A stretch of 33,643 nucleotides of DNA from Pseudomonadota bacterium. Its GTDB lineage: Bacteria > Pseudomonadota > Gammaproteobacteria > Burkholderiales > Rhodocyclaceae. How positions within the stretch are numbered: position 1 is the stretch's first letter; each line of letters opens with the position of its first letter. The notes under the pieces are model-generated. The model had not been told where the DNA came from. It did not search any database and was given only the letters and a program-made list of their open reading frames with translations. The translations under genes and the position numbers were made by a program. Where the stretch lies: positions 1 through 33,643 of the forward strand of contig JAEWVQ010000243.1 of NCBI GenBank assembly GCA_023459095.1, read 5' to 3'. This document shows, piece by piece, positions 1-7,798 of the stretch.

Positions 1-247
1 GGGGGCGCGGGTTTTTGCCCCGGCCCCCACGGCAGGGCGACGCGGGTGGCGCCTTGCTTCCCGGGTCCGCCATCGGTGCCGGTGGGCACGAATGCCGGAC
101 GAACGCCGCCCTCGGGGATCGACCCGATGACGATCGGCTTGGCCGGGAAAACCGTGCAGTTCCCGCCGCGCACGGCGGCGGTTCTGCTTCTGTGGCCGTC
201 ACGCCCGTGGGCGTGCGGCTGTTATGGATGAGGCGAAGGGCGGCGGC
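1..247. other. Non-coding left edge, downstream of the binding-protein gene
   Basis: No convincing gene was found on either strand; the open frames here are shadows of GC-rich sequence without ribosome sites. A tight inverted repeat, cacgccc (200-206) and gggcgtg (209-215), lies about 33 nt past the minus-strand stop at 248. It has no T tract on the minus strand, so it is at best a weak transcript-end hairpin. Confidence 0.4.
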
Positions 248-1399
248 TTACTTCAGCAGCTTCCAGGTGCCGTCCTTGACCGTGATCATCTCGCGGCCGC
301 GCTCGTCGAAGCCGCTGTGATCGGCGGGCGTCATGTTGTACACGCCCTGGGTGGCGACCAGTTCCTTGGTCTGTTCGAGCGCGTCGCGCAGCGCGGCACG
401 GAATTCCTTGGTGCCGGGCTTGCCCTTTTGCGCCGCCTCGGGGATCGCGCGTTCCAGCAGCAGGCCGGCGTCGTAGACGTTGGCGCCGAAGGTGGCGGGC
501 TTGCTGCCGTGCATCTTCTCGTAGGCGGCGATGTAGTCGGCGGCGACCTTCTTCGACGGGTTGCTGTCGGGCATCTCGTCGAGCACCAGCATCAGGCTCG
601 CGGCGAGGATGGTGCCTTCGACCTTCTTGCCGCCGAGCTTGAGGAAGTCGGGCAGCGCGGCGCCGTGGGTCTGGTACATCTGGCCCTTGTAGCCCATGTC
701 GTAGAGCGTGGTCTGCGGCAGCACCGAGGGGCCGCCCGGGGCGGTGACGAGCACGGCGTCGGGCTTGGTGCCGAGCACCTTCAGCGCCTGGCCGGTGACC
801 GAGGTGTCGGAGCGCTGGAACTTCTCGCTGGCGACGATCTTGATCCCCGCCTTCGCCGCCAGGTCGCCCATCACCTTGCCCCAGTTCTCGCCGTAGGGGT
901 CGGCGGTGCCGATCAGGCCGAGGGTCTTCACGCCGTTCTTGGTCATGTGCCCGATCAGCGCCTCGGCGATGATGTCGTCGTTCTGGGTGGTCTTGAACAC
1001 CCACTTCTTCTGCTCGGTCATCGGCAGCACCACGGCGGCGGTGCCGACCGGGGCGAGCATGGGCACGCCGGCTTCGGCGACGAACTGGATCGCGCCCATG
1101 GCGTTGGGCGAGCCCGAGGGGCCGATCAGGGCGTCGATGTTGTGCTCGGAGAGGAGCTTCTTGACCGCGGTCACCGATGCGGTGGAGTCGCTGGCGTCGT
1201 CGAGGGTGATGTACTCGACGGTGAGATCGCCGACCTTCTTGGGCAGCAGCGGCACCGAGTTCTTCTGCGGGATGCCGACCAGCGCAGTGGGGCCGGTGGA
1301 GGACGCGATGACGCCGACCTTGACCTGGGCGAAGGCGCTGCCGGCGAAGGTGGCGAGGGTGGCGAAGGCGATTGCAGCGGGGAGTTTCTTCAGCATCAT
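248..1399 (-). CDS. Branched-chain-type ABC transporter substrate-binding protein
   Basis: This is a 383-residue secreted solute-binding protein of the Leu/Ile/Val-binding family (Peripla_BP_6 fold), which in this organism group often carries aromatic acids. The start is the ATG at 1399, with GGAG 9 nt upstream. It gives a clean signal peptide (MMLKK, a hydrophobic stretch, then cleavage after AFA near residue 24). The mature protein starts QVKVGVIASSTGPTA and shows the family pattern with an IDALIGPSGSP stretch and an NVYDAGLLL segment near the end. It is the last gene of the long minus-strand operon, 77 nt after the SDR. Permease and ATPase genes are not in the window and may lie beyond the left edge. 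The ligand is inferred from context: an indolic or aromatic acid fed to the operon's oxygenase. The family call is firm; the ligand is not. Confidence 0.9.
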   Translation of the reverse strand: MMLKKLPAAIAFATLATFAGSAFAQVKVGVIASSTGPTALVGIPQKNSVPLLPKKVGDLTVEYITLDDASDSTASVTAVKKLLSEHNIDALIGPSGSPNAMGAIQFVAEAGVPMLAPVGTAAVVLPMTEQKKWVFKTTQNDDIIAEALIGHMTKNGVKTLGLIGTADPYGENWGKVMGDLAAKAGIKIVASEKFQRSDTSVTGQALKVLGTKPDAVLVTAPGGPSVLPQTTLYDMGYKGQMYQTHGAALPDFLKLGGKKVEGTILAASLMLVLDEMPDSNPSKKVAADYIAAYEKMHGSKPATFGANVYDAGLLLERAIPEAAQKGKPGTKEFRAALRDALEQTKELVATQGVYNMTPADHSGFDERGREMITVKDGTWKLLK

Positions 1400-1476
1400 G
1401 ACTTTGTTCTCCGGTGGTGTGGTCTTGCTGGATGATGAGAGACGAGGGACTCGGTTGCTTCTGCTTCTTTCTGCTT

Positions 1477-2205
1477 CTAGATGGTGATCGTGCCGACGCT
1501 CGCGCCGCCGCAGACGTACAGCGTCTGGCCGGTGACGAAGCTGTTCGCGGGATCGGCGAAGAACATCACCGCGCGGGTGACGTCGTCGGCGCGACCGATG
1601 CGCTTGACCGGGATGTTGGCCGCCAGCGCCTTCTCGCGTTCGCTGCCCGGGGGAATGACTTCGTGGAACATGTCGGTCTGGATCGGACCGGGGGCGACCA
1701 CGTTCACCGTGATGCCCTTCGGCGCCAGCTCCAGGGCCCAGGTGCGCGCCATGCCGATCATGCCGGCCTTGGTCGCGGAGTATGCCGTTCGTGTCGGCAG
1801 TCCAAGTGCGCCGCGCGACGACATTAGCACCACCCGACCGAAATTGCGTCGTTCCATGCCGGGCAGCACGGCCTGCATCAGGCTGATCGCGGCGCCAAGG
1901 TGGATCTGGGTGAGGCCGTGGAGTTCGTCGTGGGTGACTTCGCCGAGCAGCTTGGGCCAGATCACGCCGGCGTTGTGGATGAAGTGGCTGACCTCGAACT
2001 CGGCGGCGATCGTCCGCGCCGCCTCGTCGGTGGCGGCGGCGTCGAGCAGGTCGACCTGCACGGTCTTGAGGCGCGGGTGGCTCCACGCCGGTGCGCGGCG
2101 CGCCATCGACACGACCTCGTAACCGTCGTCGAGCAGGCGCTTGCAGAGATCGGCGCCGATGCCCGCGGAACCGCCGGTGACCACGGCGACATGGGGTGCG
2201 CTCAT
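1477..2205 (-). CDS. Short-chain dehydrogenase/reductase
   Basis: This is a 242-residue classical SDR, cytosolic and NAD(P)-dependent. The cofactor motif TGGSAGIG is at about 10-17, NAG at 78-80, the catalytic Ser near 129-130, and Tyr142 with Lys146 in YSATK. The C-terminal part ends in GQTLYVCGGAS, as usual for the family. Its ATG overlaps the stop of the upstream cyclase gene by four bases (ATGA), so translation is probably coupled. The reaction is not readable from sequence. In this operon a dehydrogenase is expected after the Rieske oxygenase, to oxidise an indoline-2,3-dihydrodiol to a 3-hydroxy-2-oxindole; that role is an inference. Confidence 0.88.
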   Translation of the reverse strand: MSAPHVAVVTGGSAGIGADLCKRLLDDGYEVVSMARRAPAWSHPRLKTVQVDLLDAAATDEAARTIAAEFEVSHFIHNAGVIWPKLLGEVTHDELHGLTQIHLGAAISLMQAVLPGMERRNFGRVVLMSSRGALGLPTRTAYSATKAGMIGMARTWALELAPKGITVNVVAPGPIQTDMFHEVIPPGSEREKALAANIPVKRIGRADDVTRAVMFFADPANSFVTGQTLYVCGGASVGTITI

Positions 2206-3002
2206 CGCTGGGCTCCTTCGGTGGCGGGGGTGAGGGCGAGCACGCGCAGCGGGCTGCCGGAACCGTTACGGATCTTGAGCGGGGCGGCGAAGATCAGCGC
2301 GCCCTGCGGCGGCAGCTGGTCCAGATTGGTCAGGCATTGCAGCCCGTAGCGGTTGTTGCCGTGCATGTAGTAGTGGCAGGGGTAGGGCGGATTCAGGTGG
2401 TGGGCCTGGCCGGCATCGGTGCCGACCGACTCCGTGCCGAAACCATGCACGTTCCGTGCCTGGATCAGCCAGGGTACGACCTCCGCGTCCGGACCCGGCG
2501 AATGGGCGCCGTCTTCGGCCATGTTGAGGTAGTCGCGGGGCATCGCGCGCTTGGACCAGTCGGTGCGCATCAGCACCCAGGCGCGCTCCGGAATGCGGCC
2601 ATGCTCGGCTTCCCAGCGCTCGACGTAGTCGATGGTGAGCAGGAAATCGGGGTTCTCCGCGCATTCGGCGGAGACATCGATGACGCAGGCGGCGGCGATG
2701 AAGTTTTCCGCCGGGATGGAGTCGACCGCGTTGTTCGGCTGGTCCTTGCCGCTGATCCAGTGGATAGGGGCGTCGAAGTGGGTGCCGGTGTGCTCCGACA
2801 TCGAGAAGTTGTTCCAGTACCAGGCCGGGCCGCGCTCGTCGTAGCGCGAGATTTCCTCGATGCGGAACGGCCAGGCCTGGCCGAATTCGGGCGGCAGCTG
2901 GATGATGGGAAATTCCGGGGTCAGGGTCTGGGTGAGGTCCACCATTTTCAGCCGGCCCGACAGCAGCTCGGCGAGAAATTGGGTGAGGATGGGGTTGGTC
3001 AT
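2202..3002 (-). CDS. Cyclase-family metal hydrolase, isatin hydrolase / kynurenine formamidase-like
   Basis: This is a 266-residue cytosolic hydrolase of the cyclase family (kynurenine formamidase, isatin hydrolase). The family metal motif is intact: H71-T-G-T-H75-F-D77-A-P-x-H81. The start ATG at 3002 has GGAG 8 nt upstream. Family members hydrolyse amide bonds of tryptophan- or indole-derived compounds with Mn or Zn. In this operon, ring opening of isatin to isatinate is the most sensible step. It is four-base coupled to the SDR behind it and follows the DUF35-SDR gene by 40 nt. A close paralogue lies at 14521-15309; most positions match by eye, including the whole metal-binding region and the C-terminal GNNRYGLQCLTNLDQLPPQG segment. 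Family is certain; isatin as substrate is inferred. Confidence 0.85.
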   Translation of the reverse strand: MTNPILTQFLAELLSGRLKMVDLTQTLTPEFPIIQLPPEFGQAWPFRIEEISRYDERGPAWYWNNFSMSEHTGTHFDAPIHWISGKDQPNNAVDSIPAENFIAAACVIDVSAECAENPDFLLTIDYVERWEAEHGRIPERAWVLMRTDWSKRAMPRDYLNMAEDGAHSPGPDAEVVPWLIQARNVHGFGTESVGTDAGQAHHLNPPYPCHYYMHGNNRYGLQCLTNLDQLPPQGALIFAAPLKIRNGSGSPLRVLALTPATEGAQR

Positions 3003-3042
3003 CGGTCGTTCTCCGTTGCGGCTGTCAGGGCGGGGGCGGGGG

Positions 3043-4299
3043 TCAGTGGCCGAGTTCGCGTTCGACGGCCTTGTGGTTCTCGCGCAGGCGGTCGCGGATT
3101 TCCTCGGCGATGTCGCCCACATACGCATCCTCGATGCCGTCTTGCAGCCCCTTGACGATGGCCTTGGCCACCGCCGAGGGCGCGACCTTGGGCGGCGGGG
3201 TGAGCTGTTCCCACTCTTCCTCGACCGGGCCGGGGAAGACGTTGAGCACGCGCACGCCTGCGCCGCGCAGTTCGGCACGCAGGGTCTGCGAGGCCGACAG
3301 CGCCGCCGCCATCGAGGCCGACCACGCGCCGCGTGACGGCAGCGCAGCCAGCGCGTGGATGGACAGCACGTTCACCCAGGCCACCGCGTTGTTGGTGCCG
3401 TCGGCGGCGCGGAAGCACATGCCGGGTGCAAAGGCCTGGGCCAGCCGCATCAGGCCGAGCACGTTCACCTCCATCGCGTCGCGGGCGAGCAGCACGTCCT
3501 TGCGGCCGAGGATGCCGCCATCCCTGAGGTAGGCGGCGGTATTCACCAGGATCTCGACCTTTCCGCCGATCGAGGCCGCGAGCCGGTCGACCGAATCAGT
3601 GTCGGTGACGTCCAGCTCGACCACCTGGATGCGTTCGTCCGAAGCCACCAGCTTGTCGAAAGCCGGCACCGTCTTCCAGGTGGACGAATCGCCGAGGAAG
3701 ACCGCGCTCACGCCGGCGTCCAGCATCGCCTTGGCGACCGCCATGCCGACCGCCGACTTGCCGTCGGTCACCAGCACGCGGCGGAACTTCGGATCGCAGG
3801 TCGATTCGCGCATCTGCGGGGAGTCGTTCATGTTCGGGCTGTCCTTTTCCGGCAGGGCGTGGAGCACCGCCTGGCCGCTGCGGTCGAGCTTGAGGGTGAG
3901 GCGGACGCGGCTGCCGTCGGTGCCGGGCGCGGCGCAGTCCTCATGCACGTGGGCGACCACCGAGGGGCCGGCGTCCATCTTCACGGTGCCGACACGCCAC
4001 GGCAGGCGCTCGCGGAAGTAGAGGTCGTTGCTGTGGCGCAGGGTGGTGGTGGCGATCAACGTGCCGCGGTTGTTCACCGGCTTCCAGGCGAGGTGTTCCG
4101 ACAGGCAGTGGCCGCAGACTTCGCGCGGCGGGTACTGCACGGCCTCGCATTCGGCGCACACCTGCATCTCGAACACGCCTTCGGCCGCGGCGCGGGTGAG
4201 GCCGAGCGCGGTCCGGCTCCGCGGCACCGGCGGCAGGGTGGCGAGCCGGGTGCGCTGGACCGGGTTCTTCTTTTTCGGTTTGGCGAGCGGTTCGACCAT
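3043..4299 (-). CDS. DUF35 Zn-ribbon/OB-fold protein fused to a degenerate SDR
   Basis: This 418-residue protein has two parts. Residues 1-150 are a DUF35 unit: a rubredoxin-like Zn ribbon (C48-x2-C51 and C62-x2-C65) followed by an OB fold, which in known systems partners thiolase-fold enzymes acting on acyl-CoA. Residues about 170-410 are an SDR Rossmann domain with broken motifs: VTDGKSAVG replaces TGxxxGxG, NTAA replaces NNAG, and WSASM stands where YxxxK is expected. The second half is therefore probably not an active dehydrogenase. The gene follows the thiolase-fold gene by one base, the typical DUF35 arrangement. An in-frame ATG at 3831 (M157), preceded by AAGGA at a normal distance, sits exactly in the linker, so the SDR half could also be made alone. 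The domain calls are sound; the purpose of the SDR half is unknown. Confidence 0.85.
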   Translation of the reverse strand: MVEPLAKPKKKNPVQRTRLATLPPVPRSRTALGLTRAAAEGVFEMQVCAECEAVQYPPREVCGHCLSEHLAWKPVNNRGTLIATTTLRHSNDLYFRERLPWRVGTVKMDAGPSVVAHVHEDCAAPGTDGSRVRLTLKLDRSGQAVLHALPEKDSPNMNDSPQMRESTCDPKFRRVLVTDGKSAVGMAVAKAMLDAGVSAVFLGDSSTWKTVPAFDKLVASDERIQVVELDVTDTDSVDRLAASIGGKVEILVNTAAYLRDGGILGRKDVLLARDAMEVNVLGLMRLAQAFAPGMCFRAADGTNNAVAWVNVLSIHALAALPSRGAWSASMAAALSASQTLRAELRGAGVRVLNVFPGPVEEEWEQLTPPPKVAPSAVAKAIVKGLQDGIEDAYVGDIAEEIRDRLRENHKAVERELGH

Positions 4300-4300
4300 C

Positions 4301-5476
4301 TCACTCTCCCCGTTCGAGGACCGCCGCGCCGGAACACAGGCCGCGGTCGTAGTTGATCATGCCGAAGCCGGACACCATGCCGATCTTCGCGTCCTTCACC
4401 TGGGTGCGGCCGGCGCTGCCGGTGAGCTGGCGCAACGCCTGCACGAAGCCGAGGTAGCCGCCGGCGGCGCCCGCCTGGCCGACCGACAGCTGGCCGCCCG
4501 AGGTGTTGAAGGGGAAACTGCCGTCGAGGGTGAAGCTGTGCTCGCGCACGAAGGCCGGCGCCTCGCCCTTGGCGCAGAAGCCGAGATCCTCGAACTGCAT
4601 CATGTTGATGACCGGGTAGTCGTCATAGGTTTCGAGGAAATCGACGTCGGCGGGCGCGATGCCGGAGTGCTCGTAGAGCGCGTCCTTGTCCATCGCCCAG
4701 CCGCCGCGGAACTGGATCGGGTCTTCCGGGAAGGCGTTGTGGCGCTCGATGGTGGAGCGGATGCGCACGAAGGGCAGCTTCAGCGCGCGCGCGCGGTCCT
4801 CGGTCATCACCAGATAACCTTCGGCGCCGGCGCAGGGCATCACGCAGTCAAAGAGGTGGATGGGGTCGGTGATCGCGCGCGCCTCCATGTACTGCGCCAG
4901 CGTCAGCGGCTTCTTCATCAGCGCATGCGGGTTCTTCAGCGCGTTGTCGCGCTGGGCGACGCAGAGCTTGCCGAAGTCCTCGCGGGTGGCGCCGTAGTGC
5001 TGCATGTAGTAGTCGGTCAGCAGCGCGAAGCTGGCGTTGGGGCCGCCGGCGCCGTAGGGATAGACCGCGTCCTGCGCGAAGCGGGAGAACTGGCTGACGG
5101 TGTTGCGGAAGGAATCCACCGCGTTGGTGTCGCCGGCGATGCAGGCGATGACTTCGGCATCGCCTGCCTGCACCGCGCGCGCCGCACGGCGCAGCGCGAC
5201 CACGCCGGAGGCGCCGCCCATCGGAATGTGATCCAGCCAGCGCGGGCTCATGCCCAGGTGCTGCATCAGGCCGACCGCGGTGTCCGGGCCGAGCGTGAAG
5301 CTGGAAACGCAGACGCCGTCGATCTCGGTCTTGGCCAGCCGGCTGCCGCGCACCAGTTCGCCGAGCGCGCGGCCCAGCCACCAGTGCGCGCTGCGCGTCG
5401 AATAGCGCGCGTAGGGAATGGTGACCGGCAGCGCGGCGACCACCCCTTCGTAGCCTTGTCGTTTGCGGAGGCTCAC
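4301..5476 (-). CDS. Thiolase-fold protein lacking Cys/His, Ltp2-like retro-aldolase candidate
   Basis: This 391-residue thiolase-superfamily protein is of the SCP2/lipid-transfer type. The nucleophile region reads GGASGVVAL (residues 88-95) with no cysteine. The C-terminal motif, usually GHPxGAxG, reads SGGQLSVGQAGAAGGY (about 326-341) with no histidine. It therefore cannot run a normal thiolase reaction. The same loss is known in Ltp2-type aldolases of steroid side-chain degradation, which cleave a tertiary-alcohol acyl-CoA and depend on a DUF35 partner and tyrosines; Tyr284, Tyr287 and Tyr341 are candidates here. The DUF35 gene follows directly. The start is GTG at 5476, overlapping the ligase stop (GTGA), with AGGGGGA upstream. 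Inferred reaction: (3-hydroxy-2-oxindol-3-yl)acetyl-CoA to isatin plus acetyl-CoA. Confidence 0.82.
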   Translation of the reverse strand: MSLRKRQGYEGVVAALPVTIPYARYSTRSAHWWLGRALGELVRGSRLAKTEIDGVCVSSFTLGPDTAVGLMQHLGMSPRWLDHIPMGGASGVVALRRAARAVQAGDAEVIACIAGDTNAVDSFRNTVSQFSRFAQDAVYPYGAGGPNASFALLTDYYMQHYGATREDFGKLCVAQRDNALKNPHALMKKPLTLAQYMEARAITDPIHLFDCVMPCAGAEGYLVMTEDRARALKLPFVRIRSTIERHNAFPEDPIQFRGGWAMDKDALYEHSGIAPADVDFLETYDDYPVINMMQFEDLGFCAKGEAPAFVREHSFTLDGSFPFNTSGGQLSVGQAGAAGGYLGFVQALRQLTGSAGRTQVKDAKIGMVSGFGMINYDRGLCSGAAVLERGE

Positions 5477-7107
5477 TTGTGGTCCCCCTGGCGTTTCTTC
5501 ATCGCGCAGGTGTTCACGCAGTTGGCGCTGTCGACCAGGGTGGGAGCCAACGCCTTGAGTTCGCCGCGCTGGATCTTGTTGGTGGTGGTGAGCGGCAGCG
5601 CATCGACGAAGGCGACGTAGCCCGGCGCCTTGTAGTAGGCGAGCTGCGACAGCGTCCAGTTCACCAGATCGGTAGCCGCGGCTTCCATCGCGGCGCGGTC
5701 GGCCGGCGCGTCCTGCGCCACCACCAGCGCCATCACCTCGTCGCCGCGCACCGCGTCGGGCACCGCCGCGACCGCGACCGACTTCACCCGCGGATGCTGC
5801 TGCAGCACCGCTTCGACCTCCACCGCGGCGATGTTCTCGCCGCTGCGGCGGATGACGTTCTTCTTGCGGTCGACGAAGTGCAGGTAGCCGTCGGCGTCGC
5901 GGCGCACGATGTCGCCGGTGTGGAACCAGCCGCCGGCCCAGGCTTCGTCGGTGGCGGCTGGATCCTTGAGATAACCGGCGAGAAAGCCGTAGCGCGGGTC
6001 GTCGCCGGCGTGGCGCACCAGCAGCTCGCCCTGTTCCTCGGCGCCGGCCTCGGTGCCATCGTCCTTGACGATGCGCACCAGCACGTCGGCCTCTTCCTTG
6101 CCGAAGCAGGAGGTGCCGATGTGGCGCGGTTCCTGGTTGGCGATGATGACGGCGCCGGCGCCGGTTTCGGTCATCGCCCAGGCTTCCAGCAGCGGGAAGC
6201 CGAAGCGTTCCTCGAAGATGCCGTGCAGGGTGCGGTCCACCCCGGCACCGAAGCCGAAGCGCACGCTGTGCTCGCGGTCGGCAGGGCCGGCTTCGGCCTT
6301 CATCAGCATCGCCGGCATCACGCCCAGGTAGTGCACCACGGTGGCGCGCGATTCGCGCACGCTCGCCCACCAGCTGCGCGGGTGGAAGCGGTCGAGCGGG
6401 ATCAGGCAGCCGCCGGTCATCACCATCGCCATCGCCGAATAGGCCATGGCGTTCATGTGCACCAGCGGCAGCGGGGTGATCATGCGTTCCTTGCCCGGCT
6501 GCAGCGCGGCCAGGCCGCCGATCTCGGCGTACCACTTGCCCGCGTGCAGGAAGTAGCGGTTGGGCAGGATGCAGCCCTTGGGCCGGCCGGTGGTGCCGGA
6601 GGTGTAGAGCAGGGCGCACTCGGTGAGTTCGTGCGGCGCGGTACCGGCGTGCGGCGCGGGGAAGGCGGCGAACGGCGGGGTGTCGCCGTCGGCCATGACC
6701 TTGAACGGGCGGCCGGCCTTGGCCGCGGCGGCGGCGAGGTCGTCGTGGCGCTGCGGCAAGGCGACGGCGAGCGCGATTTCGGAGTGGCCGATGAGGTATT
6801 CGAGTTCGGCCGCGCGCATGTCGGGGTTGATCGGCACCACCGAGACGCCCAGCGCGTTGAGCGCGAACCAGTGCAGGAAGAAGCTGGGGCGGTTCTCCAG
6901 CAGGATGCCGACGCGGTGGCCGTGGCCGTAGCCGGCGGCGGCGTAGGCCGTGCGCAGGGCATCGATGCGCGCGGCGGCGTCGGCGTAGCGGGTTTCGCCG
7001 GCGTCGATGCCGTAGATCTGCGCGGTCTCCGGCAGGATGCACAGGAAGGGCAGCCCGCCCCAGCGGGCGGCGGCTTCGGCGAAGGCTTGATGAACAGTGT
7101 GGGCCAA
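5473..7107 (-). CDS. AMP-forming acyl-CoA ligase
   Basis: This is a 544-residue member of the ANL superfamily. The phosphate loop is YTSGTTGRPKG (about 168-178). An AMTETGAG motif is near 311-318, GWFHTGD near 393-399, and the hinge and A8 region DRKKNVIRRSGENI near 413-426. The A10 lysine is K511, in TTTNKIQRGELK. It resembles the CaiC/medium-chain type more than benzoate-CoA ligases. The best start is TTG at 7107, with GGGAG 6-9 nt upstream and 13 nt after the Rieske beta stop; an ATG at 7155 would overlap that gene. The last 15 residues carry an unusual C-x3-C pair (about 530 and 534). It is predicted to make the CoA ester of the oxygenation product for the thiolase-fold protein that follows. 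The exact acid is unknown. Confidence 0.88.
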   Translation of the reverse strand: MAHTVHQAFAEAAARWGGLPFLCILPETAQIYGIDAGETRYADAAARIDALRTAYAAAGYGHGHRVGILLENRPSFFLHWFALNALGVSVVPINPDMRAAELEYLIGHSEIALAVALPQRHDDLAAAAAKAGRPFKVMADGDTPPFAAFPAPHAGTAPHELTECALLYTSGTTGRPKGCILPNRYFLHAGKWYAEIGGLAALQPGKERMITPLPLVHMNAMAYSAMAMVMTGGCLIPLDRFHPRSWWASVRESRATVVHYLGVMPAMLMKAEAGPADREHSVRFGFGAGVDRTLHGIFEERFGFPLLEAWAMTETGAGAVIIANQEPRHIGTSCFGKEEADVLVRIVKDDGTEAGAEEQGELLVRHAGDDPRYGFLAGYLKDPAATDEAWAGGWFHTGDIVRRDADGYLHFVDRKKNVIRRSGENIAAVEVEAVLQQHPRVKSVAVAAVPDAVRGDEVMALVVAQDAPADRAAMEAAATDLVNWTLSQLAYYKAPGYVAFVDALPLTTTNKIQRGELKALAPTLVDSANCVNTCAMKKRQGDHK

Positions 7108-7120
7108 GTCCGTCTCCCGC

Positions 7121-7603
7121 TTACATGAAGAGCTGGATGTTGCCGAAGGCCGCATCGCAGTTGACCAGGTCGACGCGCTTCAGGCGCATCTTCAGCGCGC
7201 CGTCCTGCGCCACCAGGTGGTGGGTGGTCCAGCCGGCGTAGAGGGTCTGCTGGTCGAGGCGGGTTTCGGTGTAATGAAAGGCGGTGCGCACGACGTACTC
7301 GCCCTTGTCGGCGTCGAACGATTCGATGCTCGGCGCCTGCAGCAGGTGGTGGCAGCGGCTCTTGGGCTGCTGCGAGAAGGTGCGCTGGCCATGCAGGCGT
7401 TCGATGCGCACGCGCAGCAGCAGCGTGTCTTCATAGAGCAGCGAGGTGTGGAGCTTGGGGTCCTGCTGGCCGTGGGCGAGCGGCATCCAGTAGTAGCCGT
7501 CGTCGGTGAAGAGCTGCAGCCAGTCGTCGAAGCGTTGCTCGTCGAGCATGCGGGCTTCGGCATAGACGAAGTCGGTGAGGGTCTTTTCGGTGATGGCGGT
7601 CAT
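7121..7603 (-). CDS. Rieske ring-hydroxylating oxygenase, beta (small) subunit
   Basis: This is a 160-residue small subunit of the NTF2-like cone fold found in alpha3beta3 ring-hydroxylating dioxygenases. Diagnostic stretches are an early EARMLDEQRFDDWLQLFTDD segment, YYWMPL, and a late RLKRVDLVNCDAAFGNIQLF segment. The ATG at 7603 is chosen because AAGGAC sits 7 nt upstream and the protein then has normal subunit length; the longer open frame would read through the inverted repeat upstream. It lacks cofactor ligands, as expected for a structural subunit. It follows the alpha gene after a 195-nt gap, unusually long for this pair, filled by the inverted repeat at 7645-7774. Confidence 0.92.
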   Translation of the reverse strand: MTAITEKTLTDFVYAEARMLDEQRFDDWLQLFTDDGYYWMPLAHGQQDPKLHTSLLYEDTLLLRVRIERLHGQRTFSQQPKSRCHHLLQAPSIESFDADKGEYVVRTAFHYTETRLDQQTLYAGWTTHHLVAQDGALKMRLKRVDLVNCDAAFGNIQLFM

Positions 7604-7644
7604 GGCGTTGTCCTTGTGCGGGTGTCGTAGGTCGAAAACCATCG

Positions 7645-7774
7645 GTGCAGGGCGGCGCGCTCCGTCGATCGGGTCGGCCGGGGCATTTGTTACGCCCGGC
7701 TCCGGAATGCGCCCGCGTTGCTCGCTCGGACTGTCCTCGCCGGGCTCCACAAACGCCCCGACCAACCCCTGCAC
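7645..7774. repeat. Imperfect inverted repeat (REP/BIME-like) between oxygenase genes
   Basis: Two nested arm pairs face each other. The outer arms are gtgcaggg (7645-7652) and ccctgcac (7767-7774), a perfect match. The inner arms are 7680-7699 and 7740-7759, each 20 nt, with 16 of 20 positions complementary. The transcript would fold into a large hairpin between the alpha and beta cistrons. It may be a dispersed repeat family of this genome or an mRNA-processing signal; only one copy is in the window. Confidence 0.6.
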
Positions 7775-7798
7775 GGTGGTTCTCCGCGCTCTACCTGC

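Noticed and set aside
248..2086. 612-codon reading of the binding protein fused to upstream sequence
   Set aside because: The extra N-terminal part is the SDR gene read in another frame. The ATG at 1399 has a ribosome site and a signal peptide.
5473..7107. Reading the CoA ligase as a 2-aminobenzoate (benzoate-type) CoA ligase
   Set aside because: The sequence resembles the CaiC/medium-chain type, and its neighbours call for activation of an alkanoate side chain. Not excluded by sequence alone.
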